NCBI RefSeq assembly: GCF_009767945.1
Contig: NZ_WSRS01000001.1
Span: 1 to 63,350 of the forward strand
From: Streptococcus danieliae
GTDB taxonomy: Bacteria > Bacillota > Bacilli > Lactobacillales > Streptococcaceae
Length of the DNA stretch: 63,350 nt
Direction: 5' to 3'
The notes beneath the pieces were generated by a model. The model worked only from the letters and a program-made list of their open reading frames with translations, was not told where the DNA came from and ran no database searches. Position numbers and translations under genes: made by a program. Below, piece by piece: positions 47,327 through 55,281 of this stretch (the stretch's first letter is position 1; each line of letters begins with the position of its first letter).

Positions 47327-48682
47327 TCAATCCCTCCTTAAACGATGAAGCCATTGGTAAAACAAATTTTCGGACTGATAAAAATGAACATGCAGGTAGC
47401 TTGCAAAACTATTCCCTTTTTGATATCCCCCTTCCCAGCTTGCCACCCTCTCGCCATCTCGCCATTTTTCCAAATGTAATACTGGTTGCTCCTGCGTCTC
47501 AAAAATAGAATGGTGGAATTCATGACCTAAAACAATCGTTCCCTTCGGCCCAAATAAGGTATCCTCCTTGCAGACTGCTCGACAATACCCAAAGCGTTTC
47601 AACCGCTTTGTCATTCGACTGACTCCCTGAAAAATTCCGACCATGGAATGTAAAGCTCCTTCGACTTCCAAAAACTCCCCTAAATACATAAGACCACCGC
47701 ACTCAGCATAGATTGGTTTTCCTGCTTGATGAGCTTCTAAAACAGATTGACGAAAAGAAACATTCTCCGCTAGCTGGTCTGCAAAAACTTCTGGAAAACC
47801 ACCTCCAAAATAATAAGCATCAGCTTCTGGCAAACGGGTATCTCTTAAAGGACTAAATGGAACTAGAGTAGCCCCTACCTTTTCGAGCCAGCTCAAATTA
47901 TCAGCATAGTAAAAGTGGAAAGCTTCATCCTTGGCATATCCCAAACGCAAGGGCAAAGAAACAGAAGTTGAAAAAGGAAGGGAAGCAGGGCGACTGTCTG
48001 AATCACAGCAAGCTAATATTCGATCGATAGCAATGGTCTCCAGAGCCCGTCGTCCCAAATCTAAAAAGAGTTGATCTAATTCTGCCATCTCTTCCTGAGG
48101 AACTAAGCCTAGATGGCGAGATGGGAGTATAAAAGAGTCCTCTTTTTTTAAATAACCAAAAACTTCTACATTGGTATAACGTTCAATCGCTCCCTTAATC
48201 AACTCGAAATGCTGCTGAGAAGCAACACGATTGATAATGACGCCAACAATTGCGACATCTGGATCGAATTCAGCAAATCCCTTCACAACAGCTGCTGCTG
48301 AAGTAGAAGTCGACTTTCCATCCACAATCAAAATGACTGGAATCCCTAATCTCTTAGCCACAGCAGCTGATGACGCACAATCTCGATCCGTTCCTAGACC
48401 ATCAAACAGTCCCATAACGCCTTCAACTAAAGCAATATCAGCCTGTAACCACCCCTCCTGATAGGTCCCTCTTAAAGCCTCTACATCTGGAATCATAAAC
48501 ATATCTAAATTCCGAGAAGCCCGCTGACTAATCCGACTATGGTAAGCTGTATCAATATAATCTGGTCCTACCTTATAAGGTTGCACCTTATACCCTTTTA
48601 AAATTAGTGCCTGGAGTACAGCTAAAGTAACGGTCGTTTTGCCAACTCCACTTGAAGTACCTGCTAAAAGAAATTGTTTCAT
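47327..48682 (-). CDS. cbiA: Cobyrinic acid a,c-diamide synthase
   Basis: The protein (451 residues) amidates the a and c side chains using glutamine. N-terminal AGTSSGVGKTTVTLAVL (7-23), VEGVMGLFDG, and a C-terminal amidotransferase domain with the nucleophile Cys in IYAECGGLMYLGEF. First gene of the B12 operon, behind a promoter (48806-48834) and a dual-hairpin terminator. Confidence 0.95.
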   Translation of the reverse strand: MKQFLLAGTSSGVGKTTVTLAVLQALILKGYKVQPYKVGPDYIDTAYHSRISQRASRNLDMFMIPDVEALRGTYQEGWLQADIALVEGVMGLFDGLGTDRDCASSAAVAKRLGIPVILIVDGKSTSTSAAAVVKGFAEFDPDVAIVGVIINRVASQQHFELIKGAIERYTNVEVFGYLKKEDSFILPSRHLGLVPQEEMAELDQLFLDLGRRALETIAIDRILACCDSDSRPASLPFSTSVSLPLRLGYAKDEAFHFYYADNLSWLEKVGATLVPFSPLRDTRLPEADAYYFGGGFPEVFADQLAENVSFRQSVLEAHQAGKPIYAECGGLMYLGEFLEVEGALHSMVGIFQGVSRMTKRLKRFGYCRAVCKEDTLFGPKGTIVLGHEFHHSIFETQEQPVLHLEKWRDGERVASWEGGYQKGNSFASYLHVHFYQSENLFYQWLHRLRRD

Positions 48683-48698
48683 CGCAACTCCCCCAGAA

Positions 48699-48773
48699 GA
48701 AAAAAAGGTGCTACAAAAAAATCATTTTTTGTAGCACCTTTGCTCTCCACTATTGATCTCCACAACGCTGTGG
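48699..48773 (-). promoter_or_regulatory. ANTAR (EutV-type) dual-hairpin terminator in front of the B12 operon
   Basis: On the minus strand: P1 is CCAC/GTGG around hexaloop AGCGTT (48760-48773). P2 is AGC/GCT around hexaloop AAAGGT (48733-48744). Both loops have A1 and G4. P2 uses bases of the left arm of a terminator with a perfect 16-bp stem (48705-48720 with 48725-48740), followed by a run of T. P2 and the terminator cannot form together, which is the known EutV antitermination design. The cbiA ATG lies 17 bases after the stem. Confidence 0.8.
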
Positions 48774-48805
48774 TGAGGTTCCAATCAGAATCTCATGTTA
48801 TCTTT

Positions 48806-48834
48806 ATTCTAATATAAAACCGCTTTCATGTCAA
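48806..48834 (-). promoter_or_regulatory. Promoter of the cbiA-cobC operon
   Basis: TTGACA (48834-48829), 17-base spacer, TAGAAT (48811-48806). It begins nine bases after the eutQ stop, leaving no room for a eut terminator. Transcription would start near 48799, giving a leader of about 117 bases that contains the dual hairpins. Confidence 0.85.
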
Positions 48835-48842
48835 TCACTAAA

Positions 48843-49295
48843 TTAAGAATTTTGCCAATCTGCCGGATAGGTCACGTAGATAAAACGCGCTTTGTCCGCA
48901 ACAGAGAACTGAATATCACTTCCCTTAGGAATAAAGAGCACTTCCCCGGGGCCGGCACTCATGACCTCGTCGCCGACAAGGATGTCTAAGCGACCCTCAA
49001 TGATATAGTCAATTTCATCATAGTCTAAATGCCAAGGGAAGGTGGTCTTCTCCATGGTCATCAGACCCAGACCCAGGCGAGGACTTTCCTCTAGGGTTAG
49101 GAGGTCTCTTGTATAGACCTGATCTTTGGGATTGCCCGTATCCAGACGATCCTCTGGACGTACATCCAGGCTTGTTAAGGCGATGGAAGCTACGCCTGCC
49201 TTGCTAACCTTTTTAGCACCCACTTTTGTTCCTAATTCCTCTAGCAGAATTTTGCGAACCAACTCTTCTAGTTGGTGGCGTTCAACTTCACCCAT
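48843..49295 (-). CDS. eutQ: Ethanolamine utilization protein EutQ
   Basis: The protein (150 residues) has a C-terminal cupin (about 60-148, with WHLDYDEIDYIIEG and PGEVLFIPKGSDIQFS). EutQ homologues have acetate-kinase-like or accessory roles in ethanolamine microcompartments. The N-terminal helix VERHQLEELVRKILLEEL resembles an encapsulation peptide. Last gene of the eut operon. Confidence 0.9.
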   Translation of the reverse strand: MGEVERHQLEELVRKILLEELGTKVGAKKVSKAGVASIALTSLDVRPEDRLDTGNPKDQVYTRDLLTLEESPRLGLGLMTMEKTTFPWHLDYDEIDYIIEGRLDILVGDEVMSAGPGEVLFIPKGSDIQFSVADKARFIYVTYPADWQNS

Positions 49296-49307
49296 TCTAG
49301 GTCTCCT

Positions 49308-50402
49308 TTACACTTCTTTTTTTGTGAGGAAATAAGCCAAAAGAACTGCTGTTATTCCCCCTACTAATTTTCCAACCATCATTGGAACAATCATCTCTGG
49401 ACTTTGACCGGCGGTAAAACCTAGATGGTCTCCGATTACAAAGGAGGCGGATACCGCAAAGGCAACGTTGATGATTTTCCCACGTCGATCCATGTCCTTC
49501 AACATCTGGAACATGGCGATATTGTTAGCCAGTGAAGCGACGAGACCTGCCGCTGCCACTTCATTCATCCCCAACGATTTTCCAATTGCGGATAAAGGTT
49601 TATTGGCAACTTTCGTAAAAATAGCTACCAAGCCAAAAGCTCCTGCCAGCGTTACCGCGATCGTTCCGACAACTTCAAAGGCTTCTTTCAAAATATCGGT
49701 CCCCTCAGGATACAGGCTGACCAGCCACTCATTCCCGGTTAGGAGTTGGGCAGCACCAAAAGCCAGACCTAGGGTCGCAATCATGACAATGATTTGTCCA
49801 AAAACTTCAAATCCCTTAATCATTTTTTCAGGAGCCAGGGAAAGACCTAGGAAGATAAGACCAGACACTAGAATAATCGGGATAAGGCTGACAAACAGTG
49901 TCCCAATCGTTAGGCCTGGAACCAAAAGACCTCCTAACAAGCAGCCAATCGGCACTGTTACAAGACCATACAGAATTCCTCGGGCCAATAGTGGTCGGTC
50001 GTCTTTTTCGATAATTCCCAAGGCGACTGGAATCGTAAAGACGATTGTCGGCCCCATCATCGACCCCAGAACATAGGCAGCAAATTGCCCTACAGCTGGA
50101 TCCTGGGCGAGGCTCAGCGCTAGCGGAGCTCCTCCCATATCATTGGCAATAAAGGTGGTTGCAAATAGGGATGGGTCGGCCCCCACCAAACCATACAGAG
50201 GAACAACAATCGGTTTTAACAAATTTGCTAAGAGCGGTGCTACAACCATAATCCCAGCCATGGAGAGCGCCAAGGCTCCCATGGCCATAATCCCTTCTTC
50301 GAACTGCTCACTAAGTCCTAATTTACCTCCGATACACTTATCAATGGCACCGGCAATCATAAACAGGACCATGATATAAATGATGATCTCATTGATACTC
50401 AT
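49308..50402 (-). CDS. eutH: Ethanolamine permease EutH
   Basis: The protein (364 residues) has about 10-11 transmembrane helices. ANDMGGAPLALSLAQ (about 106-120), LGSMMGPTIVF and LANNIAMFQMLKDMD are EutH signatures. Takes up ethanolamine or its protonated form at low concentrations. Confidence 0.94.
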   Translation of the reverse strand: MSINEIIIYIMVLFMIAGAIDKCIGGKLGLSEQFEEGIMAMGALALSMAGIMVVAPLLANLLKPIVVPLYGLVGADPSLFATTFIANDMGGAPLALSLAQDPAVGQFAAYVLGSMMGPTIVFTIPVALGIIEKDDRPLLARGILYGLVTVPIGCLLGGLLVPGLTIGTLFVSLIPIILVSGLIFLGLSLAPEKMIKGFEVFGQIIVMIATLGLAFGAAQLLTGNEWLVSLYPEGTDILKEAFEVVGTIAVTLAGAFGLVAIFTKVANKPLSAIGKSLGMNEVAAAGLVASLANNIAMFQMLKDMDRRGKIINVAFAVSASFVIGDHLGFTAGQSPEMIVPMMVGKLVGGITAVLLAYFLTKKEV

Positions 50403-50491
50403 ATTATCCTCATTTTTCCTTTAAAATCGAAGAGTGAGTGCCTGTTAAGATTCCTACTCAAAACATCAGACGCTCACCCCACTCAACTCTT

Positions 50492-50776
50492 TTACCCTGT
50501 TGAAGTATCCGCTTCCAGGAAAATTTTATCAATAATTCCGACAATCAACATGTCGATAGGAATCCCTTCTCGACTCAGACCGATACGTGCAGAACTTCCC
50601 GTTGTTACGAGAACCTGGTCTCCTTCGCCAGCCCCAATGGTATCTGCTGCAATCACAAGGTTTGTCGCAGCTTGCTTTCCTTCTAGTTGACGTTCCACCA
50701 CTAGGAACTTCAAGCCATTTAAGCTCTCTTCCTTCCTAGTGGCCCACAAACTTCCTCTGACCTTTCCAACAAACAT
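50492..50776 (-). CDS. eutN: Microcompartment vertex protein EutN
   Basis: The protein (94 residues) is of the EutN/CcmL family that forms pentamers closing the shell vertices. MFVGKVRGSLWATRKEESL at the start, VIAADTIGAGEGDQVLVTTGSSAR (with the conserved DxxGAG and TGSSAR) in the centre and PIDMLIVGIID near the end. Coupled to the neighbouring gene ten bases upstream. Confidence 0.95.
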   Translation of the reverse strand: MFVGKVRGSLWATRKEESLNGLKFLVVERQLEGKQAATNLVIAADTIGAGEGDQVLVTTGSSARIGLSREGIPIDMLIVGIIDKIFLEADTSTG

Positions 50777-50785
50777 AAGACTTCC

Positions 50786-51382
50786 TCACTCTTCCAGCAA
50801 AATATGATGGCGCTTCAAGAAGTCCCGAGCCAAGGCGGTCACAATCGTTCCCGGTTCAAGCTTAAAGACAGCTCCGTCCTGCAGATTCATGTCACGTAGT
50901 TTCTTTTCCGTGATGAGTTGCTTTTTGGACGAATGAGAAGTGCTTTCCTGACCCTTAGGACTTGACTGGCTCAAATAATGACTGAGACTACCACCCCGAA
51001 TCCCATAGGAAATCAATAGGCGTTGTGCTTCCTTGATCTTTTGAGCTAGAACTCTTGGGATAGACGAGTTAGATTCCAGTTCTTGAAACCAATCCACTAT
51101 AAAAACGGATTTCCCTGCCAACATCCGGTAAAAGATTTCCTCCTCTAGGCCTGGCTGGGGAACAAGCTGGGATAAACGAAGTAAGGAGGCCAAGGGCAAG
51201 TCTTGAATCAACCAGTCATCCGCTTCATGACTGGTTTCCACTAAACGAAAACCTGCCTGGGCAACCTTTTCCCGCAATTCATCTGTTCCTCGGACACAAG
51301 CCCTTGGTAAGGATTCTTCTGCTTGAATCTTATCTAAAATACGGGTGGTCAACTCCTGAACCAGTTTCTCCATATCTTTCAT
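50786..51382 (-). CDS. Uncharacterised protein of Firmicute eut loci
   Basis: The protein (198 residues) resembles an unassigned family found in ethanolamine loci of enterococci, clostridia and Listeria. The N-terminal amphipathic helix (MEKLVQELTTRILDKIQ) looks like an encapsulation peptide. The middle carries FYRMLAGKSVFIVDW, and the C-terminus ends with GTIVTALARDFLKRHHI, a strand-helix motif shared with the N-terminal part of EutT-like and other eut proteins. No catalytic residues are evident. It lies between pduL and eutN. Confidence 0.75.
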   Translation of the reverse strand: MKDMEKLVQELTTRILDKIQAEESLPRACVRGTDELREKVAQAGFRLVETSHEADDWLIQDLPLASLLRLSQLVPQPGLEEEIFYRMLAGKSVFIVDWFQELESNSSIPRVLAQKIKEAQRLLISYGIRGGSLSHYLSQSSPKGQESTSHSSKKQLITEKKLRDMNLQDGAVFKLEPGTIVTALARDFLKRHHILLEE

Positions 51383-51392
51383 CAGTTCCCCC

Positions 51393-52022
51393 TTAGTTTT
51401 TCTTCAAAATCCGCCCCCGCATGCCCTTCTTAAAGCCTGCCGCATTGGCTTCATCATAGTCAATATGCATATAGGTTGCAAACTGAGGACTTACCCGAAT
51501 CACAACATCGTCAAAAATTAAGGGGCGTTCGCCGTAAACCTGAACTTGGACAATTTCATGATTGGAGACACCTGCTTTGGCTGCGTCTTCTGGCGTCATA
51601 TGAACATGCCGCTTAGCAACAATGAGCCCCTGGTCAACCGAAAGTGAGCGGGTGCCATTTACGAGGACAAAACCTGGACTTCCATTGATGTCCCCACTCT
51701 CACGAATGGGAGCTTTAACACCCAAAGTTAAACAATCAGTTGCCGATACTTCAACCTGACTAGCCGATCGTACAGGACCAAGAATCACAACATTTTGGAA
51801 GGAACCTCTGGGACCAACCAGTGTCAGTCTCTCCTCGCAAGCATACTGACCCGGCTGTGATAAATCTTTGGCCTTGGTCAGCTGATAGCCCGGACCAAAT
51901 AAGTGATCAAGTGCTTCCTGACTTAAATGGATATGGCGGCCACTAGCCTCTACTTCAAAGGTCGTATCCAGTTCCTCCTGGATACGCGACACAACTTTTT
52001 CTACTAATGATTCAAATACCAC
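51393..52022 (-). CDS. Phosphate acetyltransferase, PduL type (EutD function)
   Basis: The protein (209 residues) converts acetyl-CoA to acetyl phosphate inside the microcompartment and recycles CoA. The three His-containing metal motifs are ASGRHIHLS (26-34), VAKRHVHMTPEDA (about 136-148) and YMHIDYDEANA near 184-194. It is unrelated to Pta. The N-terminal helix FESLVEKVVSRIQEEL is an encapsulation-type peptide. Confidence 0.92.
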   Translation of the reverse strand: MVFESLVEKVVSRIQEELDTTFEVEASGRHIHLSQEALDHLFGPGYQLTKAKDLSQPGQYACEERLTLVGPRGSFQNVVILGPVRSASQVEVSATDCLTLGVKAPIRESGDINGSPGFVLVNGTRSLSVDQGLIVAKRHVHMTPEDAAKAGVSNHEIVQVQVYGERPLIFDDVVIRVSPQFATYMHIDYDEANAAGFKKGMRGRILKKN

Positions 52023-52035
52023 GGTTTCCTCCTCT

Positions 52036-52635
52036 TTAATCTTCCACCAATTGCCAAAGCAATTCTTCCAAATTCCGCAAGAGGTGAGCTAAGCGATGAG
52101 CAACCTCACCCTTTCCGTCATTTTCCAAATCGATCCTTACTTGACGAAAGAGACTATAGAGCTGGTACAACTCCAATTGCCACCGATCCAAGCGAAAATC
52201 GGTTAGGAGATGAGCTTTGTCCAATCCTTGATTGAGAATCGCTTCCCCCAAATCAAGATTTAGACCATTCCCATAATCAGCTAAATCATCTAGGAGGTGA
52301 CCTTGATACATTTGCGTCAAGATGAGTCGATACTTCTCTAATTGCTGGAGACGGCTGTCTTCGTAAGCCTCATACAGCGACTTTTGGACGAACAAAATCT
52401 GAACCAATAAGGGCTCGATTCGATACAAAAAATGCTCAGGCTCTAGAGCCACCTTTTCAGAGGATTCCAAAGGCAATTCCTGCTCCTGTAGGAAAATCTG
52501 GATGTTCCGCTCTTTCAGAAAACTCTTAGCAGCCGGTGTCAAACGATCTTCCTTCCTTAACTCCAGCTGACCATCTCGAGAGAGAGCCAGCTCCTTTAGG
52601 ATTTTACGAATTTTAGCTTCTGTATATACTGGCAT
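52036..52635 (-). CDS. eutT: EutT-like cobalamin adenosyltransferase
   Basis: The protein (199 residues) has an N-terminal segment with LRKEDRLTPAAKSFLKERNI (about 22-41), shared with EutT, and a C-terminal helical half that fits the EutT/PduO-like fold. The cysteine cluster of Salmonella EutT is absent, so either it belongs to the short Firmicute form or its activity differs. EutT supplies adenosylcobalamin to EutBC. The order between pduL and eutM is typical. Confidence 0.75.
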   Translation of the reverse strand: MPVYTEAKIRKILKELALSRDGQLELRKEDRLTPAAKSFLKERNIQIFLQEQELPLESSEKVALEPEHFLYRIEPLLVQILFVQKSLYEAYEDSRLQQLEKYRLILTQMYQGHLLDDLADYGNGLNLDLGEAILNQGLDKAHLLTDFRLDRWQLELYQLYSLFRQVRIDLENDGKGEVAHRLAHLLRNLEELLWQLVED

Positions 52636-52673
52636 CTTAATACTCCCTCAAGCTTTGGCTACAAGCTCCCGAG

Positions 52674-52946
52674 TTACTTGGGTAAAATAACTTCTACTTC
52701 CGCATGCGGGCGTGGAATTACATGAACGGATACCAATTCGCCAACATTTTCGGCTGCTGCAGCGCCTGCATCTGTCGCTGCCTTAACCGCGCCAACATCG
52801 CCCCGAACCATAACGGTTACCAAGCCGGCACCAACCTGCTCTTTGCCAACAAGTGTCACGTTAGCAGCCTTAACCATGGCATCGGCTGCTTCAATCGCGC
52901 CAACCAAGCCTTTTGTTTCTACCATTCCAAGTGCATTTGCGTTCAT
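52674..52946 (-). CDS. eutM: Microcompartment shell protein EutM, copy 2
   Basis: The protein (90 residues) is a single BMC domain that forms hexamers for the flat shell facets. Residues 1-80 are identical to the copy directly upstream (52963-53250). The pore loop [19 protein letters not shown] is intact. It ends EVEVILPK without the tail of copy 1. Confidence 0.95.
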   Translation of the reverse strand: MNANALGMVETKGLVGAIEAADAMVKAANVTLVGKEQVGAGLVTVMVRGDVGAVKAATDAGAAAAENVGELVSVHVIPRPHAEVEVILPK

Positions 52947-52962
52947 TTGATTTCTCCTTTAC

Positions 52963-53250
52963 TTATTCAGCTGTTTTTGATTGGGGTAAAATAACTTCTA
53001 CTTCTGAGTGAGGGCGTGGAATTACATGAACGGATACCAATTCGCCAACATTTTCGGCTGCTGCAGCCCCCGCATCTGTCGCTGCCTTAACCGCGCCAAC
53101 ATCGCCTCGAACCATAACGGTTACCAAACCTGCGCCAACCTGTTCTTTCCCAACTAGCGTTACGTTAGCAGCCTTAACCATGGCATCTGCGGCTTCGATT
53201 GCGCCGACTAAGCCTTTTGTTTCTACCATTCCAAGTGCATTTGCGTTCAT
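52963..53250 (-). CDS. eutM: Microcompartment shell protein EutM, copy 1
   Basis: The protein (95 residues) is a BMC-domain hexamer subunit starting [20 protein letters not shown]. It matches copy 2 over the first 80 residues, differs at Ser for Ala in the RPHSEVEV motif and has a longer end (PQSKTAE). At DNA level the copies differ by scattered synonymous changes, so the duplication is not brand-new but is under strong constraint or conversion. Own ribosome site. Confidence 0.95.
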   Translation of the reverse strand: MNANALGMVETKGLVGAIEAADAMVKAANVTLVGKEQVGAGLVTVMVRGDVGAVKAATDAGAAAAENVGELVSVHVIPRPHSEVEVILPQSKTAE

Positions 53251-53268
53251 CTGATTTCTCCTTTATCG

Positions 53269-54762
53269 TTAAAGATTTTTACTTAATTGGGCCAAAACAC
53301 GTGTTACGAGTTCATCGAGCAATTCCTCACCAGCTAGACTGGTATCTACCTGACAACAAGCTTCCTTAACCTCTGCAACTTGGCGCTCGGCTTTCCGTAA
53401 GTCCGCCAATTCTTTTGTCCCATAGGCAATGCGCCGAATGTTGAACAGGTTTGCAGGGCTGACATTATCAGAAGTTGCACTGCCTCCAACAGCCCCACAG
53501 CCTAAGGTGAAGGCTGGGAACAGTCCCGTTGTAGCTCCGACACCACCCAGGGCAGATCCTGTATTGACCAAGAGGCGAGAAACTGGTTTTTTCAAAGAAA
53601 ATTCTCGAATAATCGTTTCATCTTGAGTATGTAAGCTCAAGGTATGACCAACTCCCTCATGATGGAGGATCTTCAAGCTCAAGTCACAAGCTTCTTTCCA
53701 ATCCTTGACGGTATAAAAACCAAGGACTGGCCCGAGTTTTTCATAGGAGTACGGGTGGCCTTTCCCAACCCCGGTCTCTTCTGCAATCAAGACACGCGCA
53801 TCATTAGGAACGTCAATCCCCGCAGCCTTTCCAATTTCCACAGCAGGTTTTCCAACCATCCGCGGATTCATCATACCATTGGGTTGGATGACAAAAGCTC
53901 CCAACTTACGCGCATCCTCTTCCGGTACAAAGTAGGCCCCCTGCCGTTTAAACTCTTCAATCACTTGAGCCTTGCTGACTTCCTCAACGATAATCGACTG
54001 CTCGGAAGCACAGATAACACCATTATCGAAAGTTTTCGAATCCAAAATCTGTTGGACTGCTCGTGGAATATCTGCTGTTTTTTCAATAAAGGCTGGGCCA
54101 TTTCCTGGGCCAACTCCGATAGCAGGGGTTCCAGAGGAATAAGCTGCTCGAACCATGGCATTGCCACCGGTAGCCAAGATTAGATTAGTGTCCTTATGCC
54201 GCATGAGTTCATTGGTAGCACCAATAGACACCCGGTGAATACAACTAACCGCCCCTTCCGGACAGCCTGCAGCCAAAGCCGCTTTATTAATAATCTCAAC
54301 CGTTTCCTCAATACTTTTTAAAGCATTGGGATGGGGTGAGAAGACAATACTATTTCCTGCTTTTAAGGCAATCAGAGCTTTATAGATCACCGTTGAGGTT
54401 GGGTTGGTTGACGGAATCAGCCCCGCTACAACACCGACCGGAACAGCGACTTCTGTTACCTTGTTGACAGTATCCTCTCTGAGAATCCCAACCGTACGCA
54501 TGTCTTTGATTTCTTCATAAATTCCCTGGGAGGCTAGGGCATTCTTGAGTACCTTATCCTCCCAGCGGCCAAAACCAGTTTCCTCTGCTGCCATTTTAGC
54601 CAGATGAACACGTTGTTCGTAACAGGCTTTGGCTACAACTTTAACAATCGTATCTATTTGCTCTTGACTCATCTGGGCCAAGATTTTCTGGGCTTTTTTA
54701 GCCTTCCGAATGTGGTTCCGCACTTCTTGGATTGAAACCAGATCCCTATCTTCAATATACAT
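53269..54762 (-). CDS. eutE: Acetaldehyde dehydrogenase (CoA-acylating) EutE
   Basis: The protein (497 residues) oxidises acetaldehyde to acetyl-CoA in the microcompartment. Catalytic Cys in DNGVICASEQSIIVEE (about residue 249), cofactor-binding GPGNGPAFIEK and AGLIPSTNPTSTVIYKALIALK. The N-terminal helix (about 8-30) is the likely targeting peptide. Order eutL - eutK-like - eutE - eutM. Confidence 0.94.
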   Translation of the reverse strand: MYIEDRDLVSIQEVRNHIRKAKKAQKILAQMSQEQIDTIVKVVAKACYEQRVHLAKMAAEETGFGRWEDKVLKNALASQGIYEEIKDMRTVGILREDTVNKVTEVAVPVGVVAGLIPSTNPTSTVIYKALIALKAGNSIVFSPHPNALKSIEETVEIINKAALAAGCPEGAVSCIHRVSIGATNELMRHKDTNLILATGGNAMVRAAYSSGTPAIGVGPGNGPAFIEKTADIPRAVQQILDSKTFDNGVICASEQSIIVEEVSKAQVIEEFKRQGAYFVPEEDARKLGAFVIQPNGMMNPRMVGKPAVEIGKAAGIDVPNDARVLIAEETGVGKGHPYSYEKLGPVLGFYTVKDWKEACDLSLKILHHEGVGHTLSLHTQDETIIREFSLKKPVSRLLVNTGSALGGVGATTGLFPAFTLGCGAVGGSATSDNVSPANLFNIRRIAYGTKELADLRKAERQVAEVKEACCQVDTSLAGEELLDELVTRVLAQLSKNL

Positions 54763-54768
54763 CCGATC

Positions 54769-55272
54769 CTACTCCTCTTCTACTATCTGCATCAAGGCTT
54801 CTAGCAATTGTTGCTTATTGGCAAATTTAATGTCCTTCTTGCTGAGCCCAATCCCCTTTTCCTTGTAAGCAAGACTTCGTAATTTCACAACCTTTAGTTT
54901 CTGTAACTGGGCCAAGTCATATTTGGGACTTATTACAGGAGTCCAGCTATCGTCATCAAGGACTGGCTCAATAGCAATCCCTTCTTCTGAAGCTTTTGTC
55001 ATCAACTGCTCAGTTTGCTCATCTAACCGTGCAATGACATGGCTGGTCAGATAGTAAGGCTGTTGCTCCAAAGCTTCGCGTGCTGCTTCAACGGCTGCTC
55101 GAACCGCCCCAACATCGCCCGTTAGCTGAACTGTTTTCATCCCTGACTTAACAGTCTCGATATTGATTAACGAGATATTGGCTGCCTTTAAAGCAATATC
55201 CGCCGCCACTACCGCTCCTAAGAAGCCCTTGACCTCAATTAAACCAAGTGCTCTACCCGCCATCTCCATCAC
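54769..55272 (-). CDS. BMC shell protein with a C-terminal SAP/Rho-N-like tail (EutK-like)
   Basis: The protein (167 residues) has an N-terminal BMC domain (3-90: ALGLIEVKGFLGAVVAADIALKAANI pattern with VQLTGDVGAVRAA), an acidic linker (about 95-125), and a C-terminal helical motif of the type LxxLKVVKLRSLAYxxG followed by LSKKDIKFANKQQLLEAL (about 128-163). That tail resembles SAP or Rho-N nucleic-acid-binding motifs. Enteric EutK has a different tail, a winged-helix domain. Whether this shell protein binds nucleic acid is unknown. Confidence 0.8.
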   Translation of the reverse strand: MMEMAGRALGLIEVKGFLGAVVAADIALKAANISLINIETVKSGMKTVQLTGDVGAVRAAVEAAREALEQQPYYLTSHVIARLDEQTEQLMTKASEEGIAIEPVLDDDSWTPVISPKYDLAQLQKLKVVKLRSLAYKEKGIGLSKKDIKFANKQQLLEALMQIVEEE

Positions 55273-55281
55273 CTTCTATCC

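Noticed and set aside
49468-50076. Long plus-strand frame opposite eutH (202 codons)
   Set aside because: It is the antisense shadow of eutH, rich in Pro, Lys, Arg and Thr, with no ribosome site.
50403-50491. Possible dual-hairpin element between eutH and eutN
   Set aside because: Some pairing (AGAGTGAGTG with CACTCAACTCT) exists, but no A1/G4 hexaloop pair and no U-rich terminator follow.
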